A DNA stretch of 64,000 bases from Cepaea nemoralis (GCA_014155875.1 JACEFZ010014447.1:10001-74000), one strand, 5' to 3'; positions 1 through 12,997 are shown, counted from the stretch's first letter. The notes: a model not told the origin generated them from the sequence alone. Translations and numbers: made by a program.

Positions 1-262
1 TATATAGTTAAGTCATACATAGTTAAATCACATATAGTTAAGTCATACATAGTTAAGTCATACATAGTTAAGTCATACATAGTTAAGTCATACATAGTTA
101 AGTCACATATAGTTAAGTCATACATAGTTAAGTCATACATAGTTAAGTCACATATACTTAAGTCATACTTAGTTAAGGCACATATAGTTAAGTCATACAT
201 AGTTAAGTCATACATAGTTAAGTCACATATAGTTAAGTCACAAATAGTTAAGTCATATATAG
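1..262. repeat. 15-bp satellite, right end of an array
   Basis: Tandem 15-mers of the type AGTTAAGTCATACAT, with variants ending CATATAT. This is the same unit and orientation as the large array at 3743-6772. The array runs off the left edge of the window and stops abruptly at 262, where unrelated sequence begins. Confidence 0.95.
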
Positions 263-342
263 TGTGACGAAACGACGATTTATCTGTCTTTTGTCGACGG
301 GATTCCGCACTATTTTGGCGTGTCATCGGGGACTTTCCCGGT

Positions 343-350
343 TATAAATA
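343..350 (+). promoter_or_regulatory. TATA-box-like motif
   Basis: TATAAATA lies 80 bp inside the left edge of the 263-3742 insertion, in GC-rich surroundings. This is compatible with an LTR-type pol II promoter. It is a motif match only. Confidence 0.3.
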
Positions 351-1259
351 GACCGAGGGAAGCCGATGGGATTTTCCGTCTAGAATCTTCTAGAAACACC
401 GGGATTTGACTGACCCTGGTTGCCGGGTGCTCCACTAAATTCCCGTGCAGAAAGATCTAGAAATTCTAGTGCGTGGAATGAATGTTGTCCGAGAAGTTGA
501 CTTTCATCAAGGAGCACTCATTTCTCGTGCGCGTTGGTATCGCATGTTGGGGAAATGAGGCTAGGAATAGTCATTCACTTTCTGACTCTCAAGGTGAGAA
601 GACGCTTGGCTTTGTGAAGCCAATTGTACAGCGTCTCAACCCAACCAAGTTGCAGCTGACTGTTATCACATTACGGCATGCTTGCCGATGAACAGTTCTG
701 GTAGCTGACTGGAGTCTGGTTCACGCAATTCAGGTATCTACTTGGTTAATTAATTTAACTTTGTAATTGTTCACAAAACGCAATCGTTCTAATCTCATTA
801 AATATGCGGTTGTCCTTGCATCGCTAATGAGAAACCGATCGATAACGTAGTTGAGAAAATAGGGCGTATACACTTGCGTGTGTCGTGTTTGTTGACAGGC
901 ATGTGTAGTTGCGTTACCTGCTTGAAATTTAGGCCTGTGATATTGGCGTATTGTGTTCAACTAGTATTTACCTTGTGTGGCAAATCGTTGCATATACTAT
1001 GTTGCTGTTCTAAATTAGGGCACAGTTACTAGTGTATGATATGATCCTCTTATGTCAGTCAGTAGCTGAAGCTAGGAGAACGGTTGGATAGCCAGGTAAG
1101 TTGTTAGGTGGAGATTCAGACAGGAATGTGCTAGATACTAAGGAAAGAGAGCACTATAGTGCTTAGCCACAAGGAATGATGTAAGCTATTGTGTTAACGT
1201 AATAGTGAATTCATTTTGTGAGACTGTGGAATTCTGTGAGAAGGTAAGTTCTTCATTGA

Positions 1260-1365
<106 letters not shown>

Positions 1366-2937
1366 TGTCATGATGTATATATATTAGGTCATGTTATGTG
1401 ATACTTCTAGGAGCAATATCGTACGCCGAGTGGTTCGACGCGTGATAACACTGCGTTACCGTCGCGATGTAAACATGCGTTCTACATTCTTGTCTTTACT
1501 GTCCTGTTCTTTCATGCTTGCACAAGTGCGAGTCAGTGCTGGTGTGATAGAAGTATGGAAGGACAAAAGGAGGTTGTAAGAGCACCGGGGACATATGGGA
1601 TATGGGGATTAAGAGCAAGTTATGAAAGTATGGGACTGGCAGACCAGGCCAGCTATGAAGTTCGGTCAAGGCCAAGGCTAATCCACTTCGAAGGGCAGAA
1701 CTGGAGCAAAACCCTTGGAACATGTGGGAAACATGTTTTACCAAGAAGACTTCTTGACTCTAAGGAAGAGTCTAAATAAGAAGAGGTTCGCTATAGGGTG
1801 GGCAGGATGTCCCACCAGCGACTGCAGTGTGTAAATACGTTATGTGATCATGTATTATTGCTATATTCCGAGTGATGGTACATTGATCGTTATGATGTTT
1901 ACTATTGAATGTATAATGTAAGGAACTGAGTCCAGGGACTCTTCACCTGAAGGTTAGTTCTGTTAACTCTAGAACTAGGATAACTGATTACTATAACTAG
2001 TGACGTTAGCGACAACTGGTAGATGAATAGGGATAGGTGAGACGTACGATCAGACTCGTCATTCTGATTACTTACTCTGTTTGACGGGCTGTTCTTCTGA
2101 GGCCATCTGACATTGACGGAAACCCATGCTTTACTACTCTCAATATAGAGATAATGCTCTAGTTAGTTGAATAACTAATTAGCATGACTGAAGGTTGAGT
2201 AGTCAGTGATAGGATGCATGTGGACCAATGTTTGGGCCAGAATACTCTCACCGATCGCTCTTCCTTTCAGGAGTTGCCTGTTGAGGAACCAGCCTACTAC
2301 AATTGTTGTTTGCCTGAAACCACTTCGTGTACCATAGCGAAGGGTAGAATCTCTTACTTACCACGCCTGACTAAACCACACCATGCGAAAGGGTGAATCA
2401 TCCTGATTGAATGTTTATCAGCAAGTGATTCCAGTGCCCTGAAATTGCACATGTGGGACATGATGGTTTGTTTCGTTTTTCTGAGTTTGAGGATGCTCTA
2501 TTTCAGCAATGAGAAGTTAAGCAACCTGAGTAATCACGCTCAAGTAAAAGAGACATTAGTCTGTATACGGATTGATGTGGCTAGGTTTACCCAGTGAAGT
2601 GTATCAAGTTGGGGTACTTTCAGCTCTGGGAGCTCATCAAGTCCAAGTCTCTTGTGGTTCCGCCTAAACGTCGGAAACTTGAAGAAAAGATTGACACATA
2701 GCCTTTCGCGGTACCTACGGCAGCTTTAGTGGCAGGTCATGATGAGACCTACACCAGCTTACGTATTGTGACATTTGAAAGTGTTATCAGGTATAACGGA
2801 CAACTAATTATTGTCCAACTGAACATTGTTGCCACAACCAGTGTGAAATAGGTGCGTGATTCAAATGGTGTCATTATAGAGTTTATGAACTGAGAAGTGT
2901 TTTTCTCATAGGACTCTAGTGAATTATCAGCAGAACT

Positions 2938-3100
2938 ATACTATTACCCAACCAGGGGTACGTGCTACTACAGAGGGACCATTAGATTGGTCATTTGCTA
3001 CAGACATTTATTAAAGCGGTACTATTACCCAACCAGGGGTACGTGCTACTACTGAGGGACCATTAGATTGGTCATTGGCTACAGACATTCATTGAAGTCA
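2938..3100. repeat. 82-bp tandem duplication
   Basis: Two adjacent copies of an 82-bp unit, starting near 2938 and 3020, differ at only a few positions. It is a local duplication inside the 263-3742 insertion with no coding signal. Confidence 0.85.
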
Positions 3101-3742
3101 AGAGTAACTGGGGTCACCTCCAGGAGGAGGGTCTCCCAGCCAGGCTGTCTACAGAGAACTGTGTAGTGACTTTAACAGTGACTCAGTAGGAAGTGATGAA
3201 ATTGCAGTTCGTCCAGTGATTATGGTCAATAGGTTAACTCCTCTTGTGTCGATCCAAGGTCTGGGGACGGAGTGGTCTCCAAGGCTCTAGTCATCTCACT
3301 GGAAGGAAGCCGGGTGAGTGGCGGACCGACTCGACGGGACATATGCACCCAATATACTTCTCAGCCTTATGATGATTGAGCCATATCTATGATTCTGTCT
3401 CTACTCTATCCTCTACTTGTGTAAATAGATTATTCTATCAGGGTGTTCAATTCAGTTCTATATTCTCAAGGGTAGAATAAACTTTGTGTATGTTGACTTA
3501 CTCTTTGTACAATTATTGAGTGTGGTCTCGGACGATGCCTAATTGTTCATTGTCCCAAGGGAGTAGGTAGATAGTGGGGGTCTAGAATCTGGAGGGGCTT
3601 GTAGACATATTTAACTAATACGAGGTCAACAGCAGAGAAAACAGTGTATCTGCCTGTCCAGCCCCTGGGGTCAGAATACACGGGAGTGCTAGAGACACCT
3701 CGGGTGTGATTAACTCTAACTATCCAAGGCGATCTTGTCACA

Positions 3743-6700
3743 TATAGTTAAGTCACATATAGTTAAGTCATACATAGTTAAGTCACATATAGTTAAGTCA
3801 TACATAGTTAAGTCATACATAGTTAAGTCATACATAGTTAAGTCACATATAGTTAAGTCATACATAGTTAAGTCATACATAGTTAAGTCATATATAATTA
3901 AGTCACATATAGTTAAGTCACATCTAGTTAAGTCATACATAGTTAAGTCATACATAGTTAAGTCACATATAGTTAAATCACATATAGTTAAGTCATATAT
4001 AGTTAAGTCACATGTAGTTAAGTCATATATAGTTAAGTCACATATAGTTAAGTCATACATAGTTAAGTCATACATAGTTAAGTCATATATAGTTAAGTCA
4101 TATATAGTTAAGTTACATATAGTTAAGTCATACATAGTTAAGTCATACATAGTTAAGTCATATATAGTTAAGTCATATATAGTTAAGTCACATATAGTTA
4201 AGTCATACATAGTTAAGTCATACATAGTTAAGTCATACATAGTTAAGTCACATATAGATAAGTCACATATAGTTAAATCACATATAGTTAAGTCATACAT
4301 AGTTAAGTCACATATAATTAAGTCACATATAGTTAAGTCACATATAGTTAAGTCATACATAGTTAAGTCACATATAGTTAAATCACATAAAGTTAAGTCA
4401 TATATAGTTAAGTCACATGTAATTAAGTCATATATAGTTAATTTACATATAGTTAAGTCATACATAGTTAAGTCATACATAGTTAAGTCACATATAGTTA
4501 AGTAATATATAGTTAAGTCACATATAGTTTAAGTCATACATAGTTAAGTCATACATAGTTAAGTCATACATAGTTAAGTCACATATAGATAAGTCACATA
4601 TAGTTAAGTCATACATAGTTAAGTCATACATAGTTAAGTCACATATAGTTAATTCATAAATAGTTAATTCATACATAGTTAAGTCATACATAGTTAAGTC
4701 ATACATAGTTAAATCTCATATAGTTAAGTCACATATAGTTAAGTCATACATAGTTAAGTCACATATAGTTAAGTCATACTTAGTTAAGTCACATATAGTT
4801 AAGTCATACATAGTTAAGTCATACATAGTTAAGTCATACATAGTTAAGTCACATATAGTTAAGTCGCATATAGTTAAGTCATATATAGTTAAGTCACATA
4901 TAGTTAAGTCATACATAGTTAAGTCATACATAGTTAAGTCATACATAGTTAAGTCACATATAGTTAAGTCACATATAGTTAAGTCATACATAGTTAAGTC
5001 ATACATAGTTAAGTCACATATAGTTAAGTCATATATAGTTAAGTCATATATAGTTAAGTCATATATAGTTAAGTCACATGTAGTTAAGTCATATATAGTT
5101 AAGTCACATATAGTTAAGTCATACATAGTTAAGTCATATATAGGTAAGTCATATATCGTTAAGTCATATATAGTTAAGTCATACATAGTTAAGTTACATA
5201 TAGTTAAGTCATACATAGTTACGTCATACATAGTTAAGTCATACATAGTTAAGTCATACATAGTTAAGTCACATATAGTTAAGTCACATATAGTTAAGTC
5301 TCATATAGTTAAGTCATACATAGTTATGTCATACATAGTTAAGTCACATATAGTTAAGTCACATATAGTTAAGTCTCATATAGTTAAGTCATACATAGTT
5401 AAGTCATACATAGTTAAGTCACATATAGTTAAGTCACATATAGTTAAGTCTCATATAGTTAAGTCATACATAGTTATGTCATACATAGTTAAGTCATACA
5501 TAGTTAAGTCACATATAGTTAAGTCACATATAGTTAAGTCTCATATAGTTAAGTCATACATAGTTATGTCATACATAGTTATGTCATACATAGTTAAGTC
5601 ACATATAGTTAAGTCACATATAGTTAAGTCTCATATAGTTAAGTCATAAATAGTTATGTCATACATAGTTAAGTCTCATATAGTTAAGTCACATATAGTT
5701 AAGTCATGTATAGTTAAGTCATATATAGTTAAGTCACATATAGTTAAGTCTCATATAGTTAAGTCATGTATAGTTAAGTCACATATAGTTAAGTCACATA
5801 TAGTTAAGTCACATATAGTTAAGTCTCATATAGTTAAGTCACATATAGTTAAGTCTCATATAGTTAAGTCTCATATAGTTAAGTCATGTATAGTTAAGTC
5901 ATGTATAGTTAAGTCACATATAGTTAAGTCACATATAGTTAAGTCATGTATAGTTAAGTCACATATAGTTAAGTCATGTATAGTTAAGTCACATATAGTT
6001 AAGTCACATATAGTTAAGTCACATATAGTTAAGTCATACATAGTTAAGTCTCATATAGTTAAGTCATGTATAGTTAAGTCACATATAGGTAAGTCACATA
6101 TAGTTAAGTCTCATATAGTTAAGTCATACATAGTTATGTCATACATAGTTAAGTCATATATAGTTAAGTCTCATATAGTTAAGTCACATATAGTTATGTC
6201 ATGTATAGTTAAGTCACATATAGTTAAGTCACATATAGTTAAGTCACATATAGTTAAGTCTCATATAGTTAAGTCATGTATAGTTAAGTCACATATAGTT
6301 AAGTCACATATAGTTAAGTCTCATATAGTTAAGTCATACATAGTTATGTCATACATAGTTAAGTCACATATAGTTAAGTCACATATAGTTAAGTCATGTA
6401 TAGTTAAGTCATATATAGTTAAGTCACATGTAGTTAAGTGGTACATAGTTAAGTCTCATATAGTTAAGTCTCATATAGTTAAGTCATGTATAGTTAAGTC
6501 ATGTATAGTTAAGTCACATATAGTTAAGTCACATATAGTTAAGTCATGTATAGTTAAGTCACATATAGTTAAGTCATACATAGTTAAGTCATATATAGTT
6601 AAGTCACATATAGTTAAGTCACATATAGTTAGGTCATACATAGTTAAGTCATATATAGTTAAGTCACATATAGTTAAGTCACATATAGTTAGGTCATACA

Positions 6701-6772
6701 TAGTTAAGTCATACATAGTTAAGTCACATATAGTTAGGTCATATATAGTTAAGTCATATATAGTTAAGTCAC
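3743..6772. repeat. 15-bp satellite array, about 200 units
   Basis: About 3.03 kb of 15-mers AGTTAAGTCAYAYAT. Variation is concentrated in the last five to six bases (CATACAT, CATATAT, CTCATAT, CATGTAT). From about 5300 onward these variants recur as higher-order blocks. Because 15 is a multiple of three, both strands stay open over long runs (HIVKS/YIVKS on plus, DLTIC/DLTMY on minus). A one-base insertion near 4528 shifts the frame. No signal peptide, unique flanking exon or non-repeat domain is attached, so this is satellite DNA rather than a gene. Confidence 0.95.
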
Positions 6773-6872
6773 ACGAGGGTAAGTTGATAAGTAAGTCACC
6801 AAATGGCTGTATTAAAATAACTAAGTATGATAACAACTTGAATCCAGTTTATTGTTATCCAAATATTGTCCC

Positions 6873-7056
6873 TTCATTTCTCAACATAATTTCCACCAAC
6901 GTTGATGCACTTATGCCACCGACTTATCAGTCCTCCCAAACTCGCTGTATAGAACTGCGTGCTCTGTTTTCTAAACCACGTTTTCAGTTCACATTCAACC
7001 TCGGCGTCATTCGCGAAATGTCTCCCAACAAGATGGGTTTTCGGAGGACTTAGCCC
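6873..7056 (-). pseudogene. mariner-family transposase, C-terminal relic
   Basis: Reading the minus strand from about 7056 to a TGA at 6873-6875 gives about 57 residues. They include HLVGRHFANDAEVE, TWFRKQ, ISRWHKCINVGGNYVEK and then the stop. This is the characteristic end of mariner transposases (a GRHF-type segment, a W...F segment and RW.KCI..GG.Y.EK before the stop). Upstream (7057-7130) the frame is degraded and the DDD catalytic core is absent. About 100 bp separate the stop from the satellite edge and may be the element's 3' UTR, though I could not define a terminal inverted repeat. Strongly truncated and not functional. Confidence 0.75.
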
Positions 7057-7275
7057 CTAGCGATTTCCCGTAAAGCGGTGCATAGCTGAGTAGAAAAAGT
7101 TACTATTTCCTCCTGGACACTGGAGTAGAGACGTGAACTATCTAGTACAGTGGGCGAAACATTTCATCATCATAACACCATCATGTGCCATACCGATAAG
7201 CGTGTTCGACACTGCTTCGCCATCTCATACAACCACCAGAGTCATGGGGTCAGATCAGTTTGCTTGTCCTGGTTA

Positions 7276-7283
7276 TGCTATGT
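7276..7283. repeat. target-site duplication of hAT MITE (left)
   Basis: TGCTATGT is repeated exactly at 7679-7686. Eight bp is the hAT target-duplication length. Confidence 0.9.
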
Positions 7284-7678
7284 CAGTGGTTCTCAACCGA
7301 TGGGGAATTCCCCACTAGGGGAGGGGGTGGATTTTAGAGTTTCAGAGGGGGGGGGGATTAAGATTATTTCAAGATTGCGTTAATACTAGAATCGATGACT
7401 CAATATTGTTTTATTTTTCCTCCAAACTTTGTGGTTCTGTACTTCTCGCCCTTCTGAAATTCATCTTATAATGTAAGTAGACCAGCAAATCACGTTTTAT
7501 GTAGACGTCTAGGCTTGTTTTTGTATGTGTTATTAAATTTAGCTTCCATTATTGCGTACACTGTGTAGGGGCAAGGGTAGGGGGGAATTTATAGGGAGGA
7601 ACTACGAAAGGGGGGGGGGGTGACATTCTGAACATATGGTGAAGGGGTGCATGGGTCAAAAAAGGTTGAGAACCACCG
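7284..7678. mobile_element. non-autonomous hAT transposon (MITE)
   Basis: A 395-bp element starts CAGTGGTTCTCAACC and ends GGTTGAGAACCACCG, so its 15-bp termini are inverted repeats with one mismatch. CAGNGGTTCTCAACC is the known terminal signature of many hAT elements. It is flanked by perfect 8-bp duplications TGCTATGT. The interior is G-rich with two poly-G runs and carries no transposase. Intact ends and flanks suggest a fairly recent insertion mobilised in trans. Confidence 0.93.
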
Positions 7679-7822
7679 TGCTATGTGTTCAAGCCACTCA
7701 TGTGTTTATCTGCTTGTTTTGACGTGAAGTTTGCATGCCGTCACTAAGTGTTCCAGTTTATTTCTTCTCTTTTACTAATTTATTGACAGTTAAAATTTGC
7801 TCATTGTAGGACTCTCTTTTTC

Positions 7823-7977
<155 letters not shown>

Positions 7978-9112
7978 TTTCACACCGATCCAACAGTATT
8001 AGTTTACTAAAGCACTATACAACATTGTTCTCACTGCAGTTAACAGTGTTTCGTTAATGAATGTGTTGTCCATCTTGTACAAGGCTAAATTTACCATAGC
8101 AATTCTTGTTCTAATCTTCCATCACACTATATGTCTGTTCAGAGATAGTTGTAACGATTCGTGTTACCAAAAGTAACAACAAGCTTAGGAGCCTACTGGG
8201 CGTATGCTCTTATCCCTGCATGTTCATGGAGCAATAACCACTTATTAGATTATACGGTCACTGTTACGTCGACCGCCTGTATTTCCCAAATGTTAACATG
8301 GTGGATACGCTTGCAGATCTACAAATTGACGGGAAAGACATTGGACTTATAAAAAAATTATATTAGAAACAACAAGCTGCCATCCGGATTGATAATGAAG
8401 TGGGACAATATTAGCCTATTAAAAGAGATGATAGGCAGGGATGTGTAATGTCTCCAGATCTGTTTTCCCTATACAGTGAAAATATTTTCAGAAATGTAGA
8501 AGATATAAATGGAATCAGCATTGGAGGACAAAACATCAATAACATTAGATATGCAGATGATGTAGTGTTGTTTGCAGACAATGCGCAGGATCTGCAACAA
8601 TTAGTAGATATGATTTTTGTACACAGTGAGCAACTGGGGTTAGAATTAAATTGTAAAAAGACACATGTTATGGTCGTCACAATGAAGAACGAAGTATCAC
8701 AATGTAATATACAAGTAAATGGGACTATTCTTCAACTAGTGAATCGATACAATTATATCGGAACAGTCATAAAATCTGATGGGAGATTAGAACAAGAATT
8801 GCCATGGCGAAAGTAGCCTTTAGCAAGATAAAAAACATTCTGACCAATAAAAATATGTCAATTGAAACGAGAAAAAAAGTTGCAGCCAAGCTGAAAAACA
8901 TCTGATGGCTGCAGAAATATGGTTTCTGAGGAGAATGCAAAGAATACCATGGACAGACAGAAAAAACAATGACCAAGTACTACAGGAGACAAATGAAAAT
9001 CGTAAATTGATTTGAGAAATTAGACGTAGAAAGTCAACATTTTTTGGACATCTTATGAGAAGAAATGGATTGGAGAACTTATTAACAACTGGCAAGATCG
9101 AAGGGAACAGAC

Positions 9113-9122
9113 CAAGGGGAAG
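9113..9122. repeat. 10-bp target duplication of nested LINE (left)
   Basis: CAAGGGGAAG is repeated exactly at 9747-9756. Removing the insert and one copy restores the host element's reading frame. Confidence 0.9.
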
Positions 9123-9746
9123 TTAGTTAGTTAGTCTTTCCTCTTGAGCCTAAGGCGGCGCATAGGGCAGAAGTCCTGTCTCTCCATGCTTGGCGGTTCG
9201 CTGCTACCTGTTGTAGATCTTGGACATTTACTTGGCCATTGAATGAGCCTTCTCTAATGATGGTTCTACGCAGGGTCTCTCTTGGTCTTCCCCGTTTTCT
9301 TTTCCCTACTGGTGACCATATGAGGGCTTGATAGGGGAGTCTTGACTTGTCCATTCTGAGTACATGGCCGATGTAGTTCCAACGGCGTCTTCTTATGAAA
9401 TTGGATACTGTATCTTGCTTAGTCTCTTGTCTTATTTGCGAATTGGTTCTGAAGTCTGTCCAGTGGATGTTTAGAAGTCTTCTAAGACATTTGTTCTCAA
9501 AATTGTCTAATTTTCTATCTAAAGCTACCGTTGATTTCCAACTTTCACATCCATACGTTAACACTGGAATCACACAAGAGTTGAAGATTTTAAGTTTTGT
9601 GTGTTTGCTGAGTGTCTTTGACTTCCAGATGTTTGACAGTTTATTGAAGGCACTAGATGCCAGTGCGATTCTAGATGATATTTCTGGTGTTGAGTCCCCT
9701 GTAGATGTCATTTTGCTTCCTAGGTATGTAAAACTGTTGACTTTTT
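9123..9746 (-). mobile_element. 5'-truncated LINE fragment (family 2) nested in LINE family 1
   Basis: The minus strand encodes the C-terminal half of a non-LTR pol: FTYLGSKMT, PVLTYGCESW, ENKCLRRLLNI, RRRRWNYIGHVLRMD, PVGKRKRGRPRETLRRT and DRTSALCAALG, ending close to the 3' tail. The tail on that strand is (ACTA)n at 9123-9134. The element is cut at its 5' end at 9746 and flanked by 10-bp direct repeats. A truncated 5' end, a simple-repeat tail and a target duplication together are the hallmark of target-primed reverse transcription. The frame is open across the fragment, so it is younger than its host copy. Confidence 0.92.
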
Positions 9747-9939
9747 CAAGGGGAAGACCGAGAGGAAAATATCTGGATGGCTTTACCATGTGGCACGGAC
9801 GAGACAGGAACACTGAGCTGATCCACGACTCTGGTGATCGAGTGAAATGGCGAGTCATGGCCGCCCACGCTTTCCGGCATGGCACATGATTGATTGATTA
9901 TCCATTGTAGGCAGGGTCAGCCAGAGACACGTCAATTGT

Positions 9940-10030
9940 AAATATCCAGACCGGTGCGGATTCGAATCCACGACCACCGAGCCCGCAGCGAGTGTCTAGT
10001 CACAATGCTACCCCGACCACCCAGCGCCTA
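9940..10030 (-). mobile_element. tRNA-like SINE head
   Basis: On the minus strand an A-box-like stretch (GGGGTAGCATTGTGAC) and a B box (GTGGATTCGAATCC) are spaced as in a tRNA gene. No tRNA can be folded in full. Read as a decayed tRNA-derived SINE. Confidence 0.5.
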
Positions 10031-10284
10031 CAGACTCAGTAAAACTCTGTGTCTATTTTCAGGTTGGCCGGACACACGGCTGGCCATCCAGGCACCATGC
10101 CTACCATTAACGTTATACACACACCTCTGTGGTGTTCATAACAATGGCCGAAGTTGTTCAGTTTCCGAGGCACGTTGCTGTTTATCAACTTGCGTTTCTT
10201 TTCTTCTCTTTCCAAATGTGAACATCTTGTAGCGTATCAGTTTGTTTTTCTTCTTTATCTAAGGCGCATATAGCAAATGTGCTT

Positions 10285-11365
10285 ACGGGTATGGGCGGTA
10301 TTAATGCATTACTGAGCGGCTTGAATGCATTACTGAGTGGTATGAATGCATTATTGAGTGACATGAATGTATTACTGGATGGTATGAAAGCATTACTGAG
10401 TGATATGAATGCATTACTGAGTGATATGAATGTATTACTGGATGGTATGAAAGCATTACTGAGTGATATGAATGCATTACTGAGTAATATGAATGCATAA
10501 CTGAGTGGTATGAATGCAATACTGAGTGGTATGCATGTATTACTGAATGGTATACATGTATTAGTGAGTTGTATGAATGTATTACTGAGTGATATGAATG
10601 CATTACTAAACGGTATGACGGCAATACTGTGGGGTGCACATGCATTACTGGGCAGTTTGAATGTATTACTGGGCGGTGTGAATGTATTACTGAGTGGTAT
10701 GAGTGTATAACTGAGTGGTATGAATGTATTACTGAGTGGTATGCATGTATTACTGAATGGTATGAATGCATTACTGAGTGGTATAATGATATTACCGAGT
10801 GGTATAATTGCATTACTGAGTGGTATGAATGTATTACCGAGTGGTATAATCGCATTACTGAGTTGTGTGAATGTATTACTGAGTGGCATAACGGCAATAC
10901 TGGGCAGTGCAAATGCATTAGTGAATAGTGTGAATGTATTACTGGGCGGTGTAAATGTATTACTGAGTGGTATGAGTGTATTACTGAGTGGTATGAGTGT
11001 ATTACTGAGTGGTATGAGTGTATTACTGAGTGGTATGAGTGTATTACTGAGTGGTAAAACAGCAATAATGAGCGGTATGAATGTATTACTGAGTGATATG
11101 AATGTATTACAGAGTGGCATGAATGCTTTACTGAGTGTTGTGAATGCATTACTGAGTGGTATGAATGAAATACTGAGTGGCATGAATGTATTACTGAGTT
11201 GTATGAATGGATTACTGAGTGGTAAAACAGCAATACTGCGTGGTATAAATGCATTAGTAAGTGGTATGAATGTATTACGGGGCAGTTTTAATGATGTGAA
11301 TGTATTACTTGGTGGTATGCATGTATTATTGGGTGGTATGAAAGTATTAGTGAATGGTGTACCCT
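10285..11365. repeat. 21-bp minisatellite, about 51 units
   Basis: About 1.08 kb of tandem 21-mers, typically GGTATGAATGTATTACTGAGT, with frequent ATGCAT and ATAATG variants. The unit is a multiple of three, so both strands are open for hundreds of codons (heptads MNVLLSG on plus, IPLSNTF on minus). No signal peptide or unique domain is attached. I regard the protein readings as by-products of the repeat. Confidence 0.93.
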
Positions 11366-12562
11366 TTAGTAACACTGATAAGAGAATATGTTACTGATAA
11401 GATGTCGGTAGATACTACATTACAAACATAATATGAAGAGAACAGAGAAGGGCTTCACACGTACACCCTGCATTATTGTAACAATGACAGCTATTCTGGT
11501 GTGAACATTGTGCTAATCCCGTAAAATCGCTCCTGTAACGGTGATGCTAAGTACAGCTAAGTTACGAATTACACCAAACACTGATCAAGTGTTACAGTTA
11601 CTCTACATGGCACACTCCTAAACGTAAACATTACATAGCCAACCGCGAACAGCCAATAAAGGCATGTGTTGACTGCAACGTCCTGCAGATAGTATGCACT
11701 ACCGTCGTGTCGTATGGTCCGGGGGAGCCACGGTAACGCAGTGCGTAGCATGTTCACTTGACGGCTCGGTGGTCAGTATTCAAAACTCCATTAAGGAAAT
11801 ATTCCCCCCCCCCCCCCCCCCCCCCCCACTGTCCTGTTTCCCTGAACTTTACAACAAGACAAGATCATATGTGTATAACTGTACAGATGATTACGCGACA
11901 GATACACTTACTGTATGTAACTCCGTTGACCGTACATGTGCCCTGGCCAGGTACTTCTGTACCTGTTCTTGGTGGAGTGACTTTAACACACACCGGCCCA
12001 AACAATCCATTCTGGCACGTCTGCCCTTGTTTTTCGCAATTTTTCCTGACACAGTCTATAGAACAGTCGTGGTAGTCTGGAATAATATACACATAGCATC
12101 ATATTAGTCATAGTGTGGGACAAGGTTGGTTGATTCGGATGTTGATTGTCAATCCCCCTGGGGACCGTTCATTCCAACTCTCCAGTCCCTACCACAGAAG
12201 TTCAGGGCTTATCTGCCATGGCTTGTACTTATTGGAATGAGCTTGGCGTGGAGACTCTTCTCCCGATCCAGTGCAACATTATTATATCCATGGGGTCCAC
12301 CTCTCCTATTTCATATTCAATCTCAGAAAGCACCCGGGTGTGCACATGTGGTACTGAAACTTCACATCTGCTGAGAGCCATATTACATTTTAACCAAGTC
12401 GTGATTCAGCACAACATATTTAGACTGCCTGGGAGTAGACCTGTGTTGGCGTTGTCCCTCCACAGTTTTCCGGTATTTCCTTGGCAACAGCCCCCAAACT
12501 GCTCCATGCTTGGGGAAACAAGAACGATTCACTGGAAAGTATGAAAGTCCTCTTGCAGTGAG
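11366..12562. other. non-repeat spacer
   Basis: No gene is recognised. It contains a 25-bp poly-C run at about 11803-11827. A weak plus-strand similarity to the cysteine-rich end of an RNase-H LINE near 12330-12375 (VCTCGTETSHLLR) is too weak to call. Confidence 0.5.
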
Positions 12563-12797
12563 TTGCATATCCTTTACAGGACGTCACAGTCAACCTCAGC
12601 ATTTCTGGCTTTGTGATTTTTTGGCAAGTTTATGTTCAGTAGTTTGCCATTGCTTTCTGAACGACCGGAACTCATACCATTGTATGACAACTAATGTAAG
12701 GCTGTCTGCTGCCAAATCGCCCGCACCTGTGTTTCGAACGTGGTATGCGGGATAATAAATCGCCTCCGTAACACTTTCGCCACAGAGGCGACTTTTG
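12563..12797 (-). mobile_element. SINE family B copy
   Basis: The reverse complement matches the family seen complete at 35017-35230: a tRNA-like head (B box CGTTCGAAACACAG type near 12728) and a conserved body (GTTTGCCATTGCTTTCTGAA as seen on plus). The 3' end is the block ending in the GCATATCCTTTACAGGACGT region on plus. About ten copies lie in this window. Confidence 0.8.
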
Positions 12798-12805
12798 CAG
12801 TTTCA

Positions 12806-12997
12806 TGATCTCATCTAATCCTGATCCTCTTCTACCTTGCGGTGTCGAGATAAGCATAAACAGCGTGAGAGTGCCCGCTTATGGGCTTCATGTATCGACA
12901 TTCCCATGGACTCTTTTATTCCCTCTGTCCATCGTTTACAGGTCGGCCTTTTCTTCTGGTTCCATTTGGCCTGTGCATCATTGCTTGTTGTAGTATA
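12806..12997 (-). mobile_element. RTE-like LINE (family 4), 3'-end fragment
   Basis: On the minus strand this is the last part of the ORF (RWTEGIKESMGM-like) plus the 3' UTR also seen at 26366 and 49400. It ends in a degraded (GATGA) tail at about 12806. It abuts a SINE B copy. Confidence 0.8.

Larger units (their letters stand above)
8285..9888 (+). pseudogene. non-LTR retrotransposon reverse transcriptase, LINE family 1, copy 1, interrupted
   Basis: From about 8298 the plus strand reads an RT palm: RQGCVMSPDLFSLYSE, then the catalytic block IRYADDVVLFAD near 8547, then GLELNCKKTHVM and a YIGT block. Two in-frame TAG codons stand where related copies have sense codons (8356-8418). After 8816 there is a frameshift and a deletion of the thumb region. 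The C-terminal part resumes (RRMQRIPWTDR-like and GHLMRRNGLENL-like) to 9122. It is then split by a LINE fragment at 9123-9746 and continues from 9757 to a stop at 9886-9888, ending HAFRHGT. A GATT-type simple tail follows. It is 5'-truncated, decayed and non-functional. The exact clade is uncertain (RTE-like). Confidence 0.85.

Noticed and set aside
3735..7053. Very long repetitive proteins (SHIVK/SYIVK repeats) on the plus strand
   Set aside because: They arise from the 15-bp satellite, which is open on both strands. The last one runs out into antisense mariner sequence. No signal peptide, unique domain or splice context.
10185..11375. 396-residue minus-strand frame of IPLSNTF repeats and matching plus-strand heptads
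   Set aside because: By-product of a 21-bp minisatellite lacking stops. Both strands are equally open, which is not expected of a gene.
11758..12107. Proline-run proteins around 11800
   Set aside because: The run comes from a poly-C tract and the flanks have no similarity or splice support.
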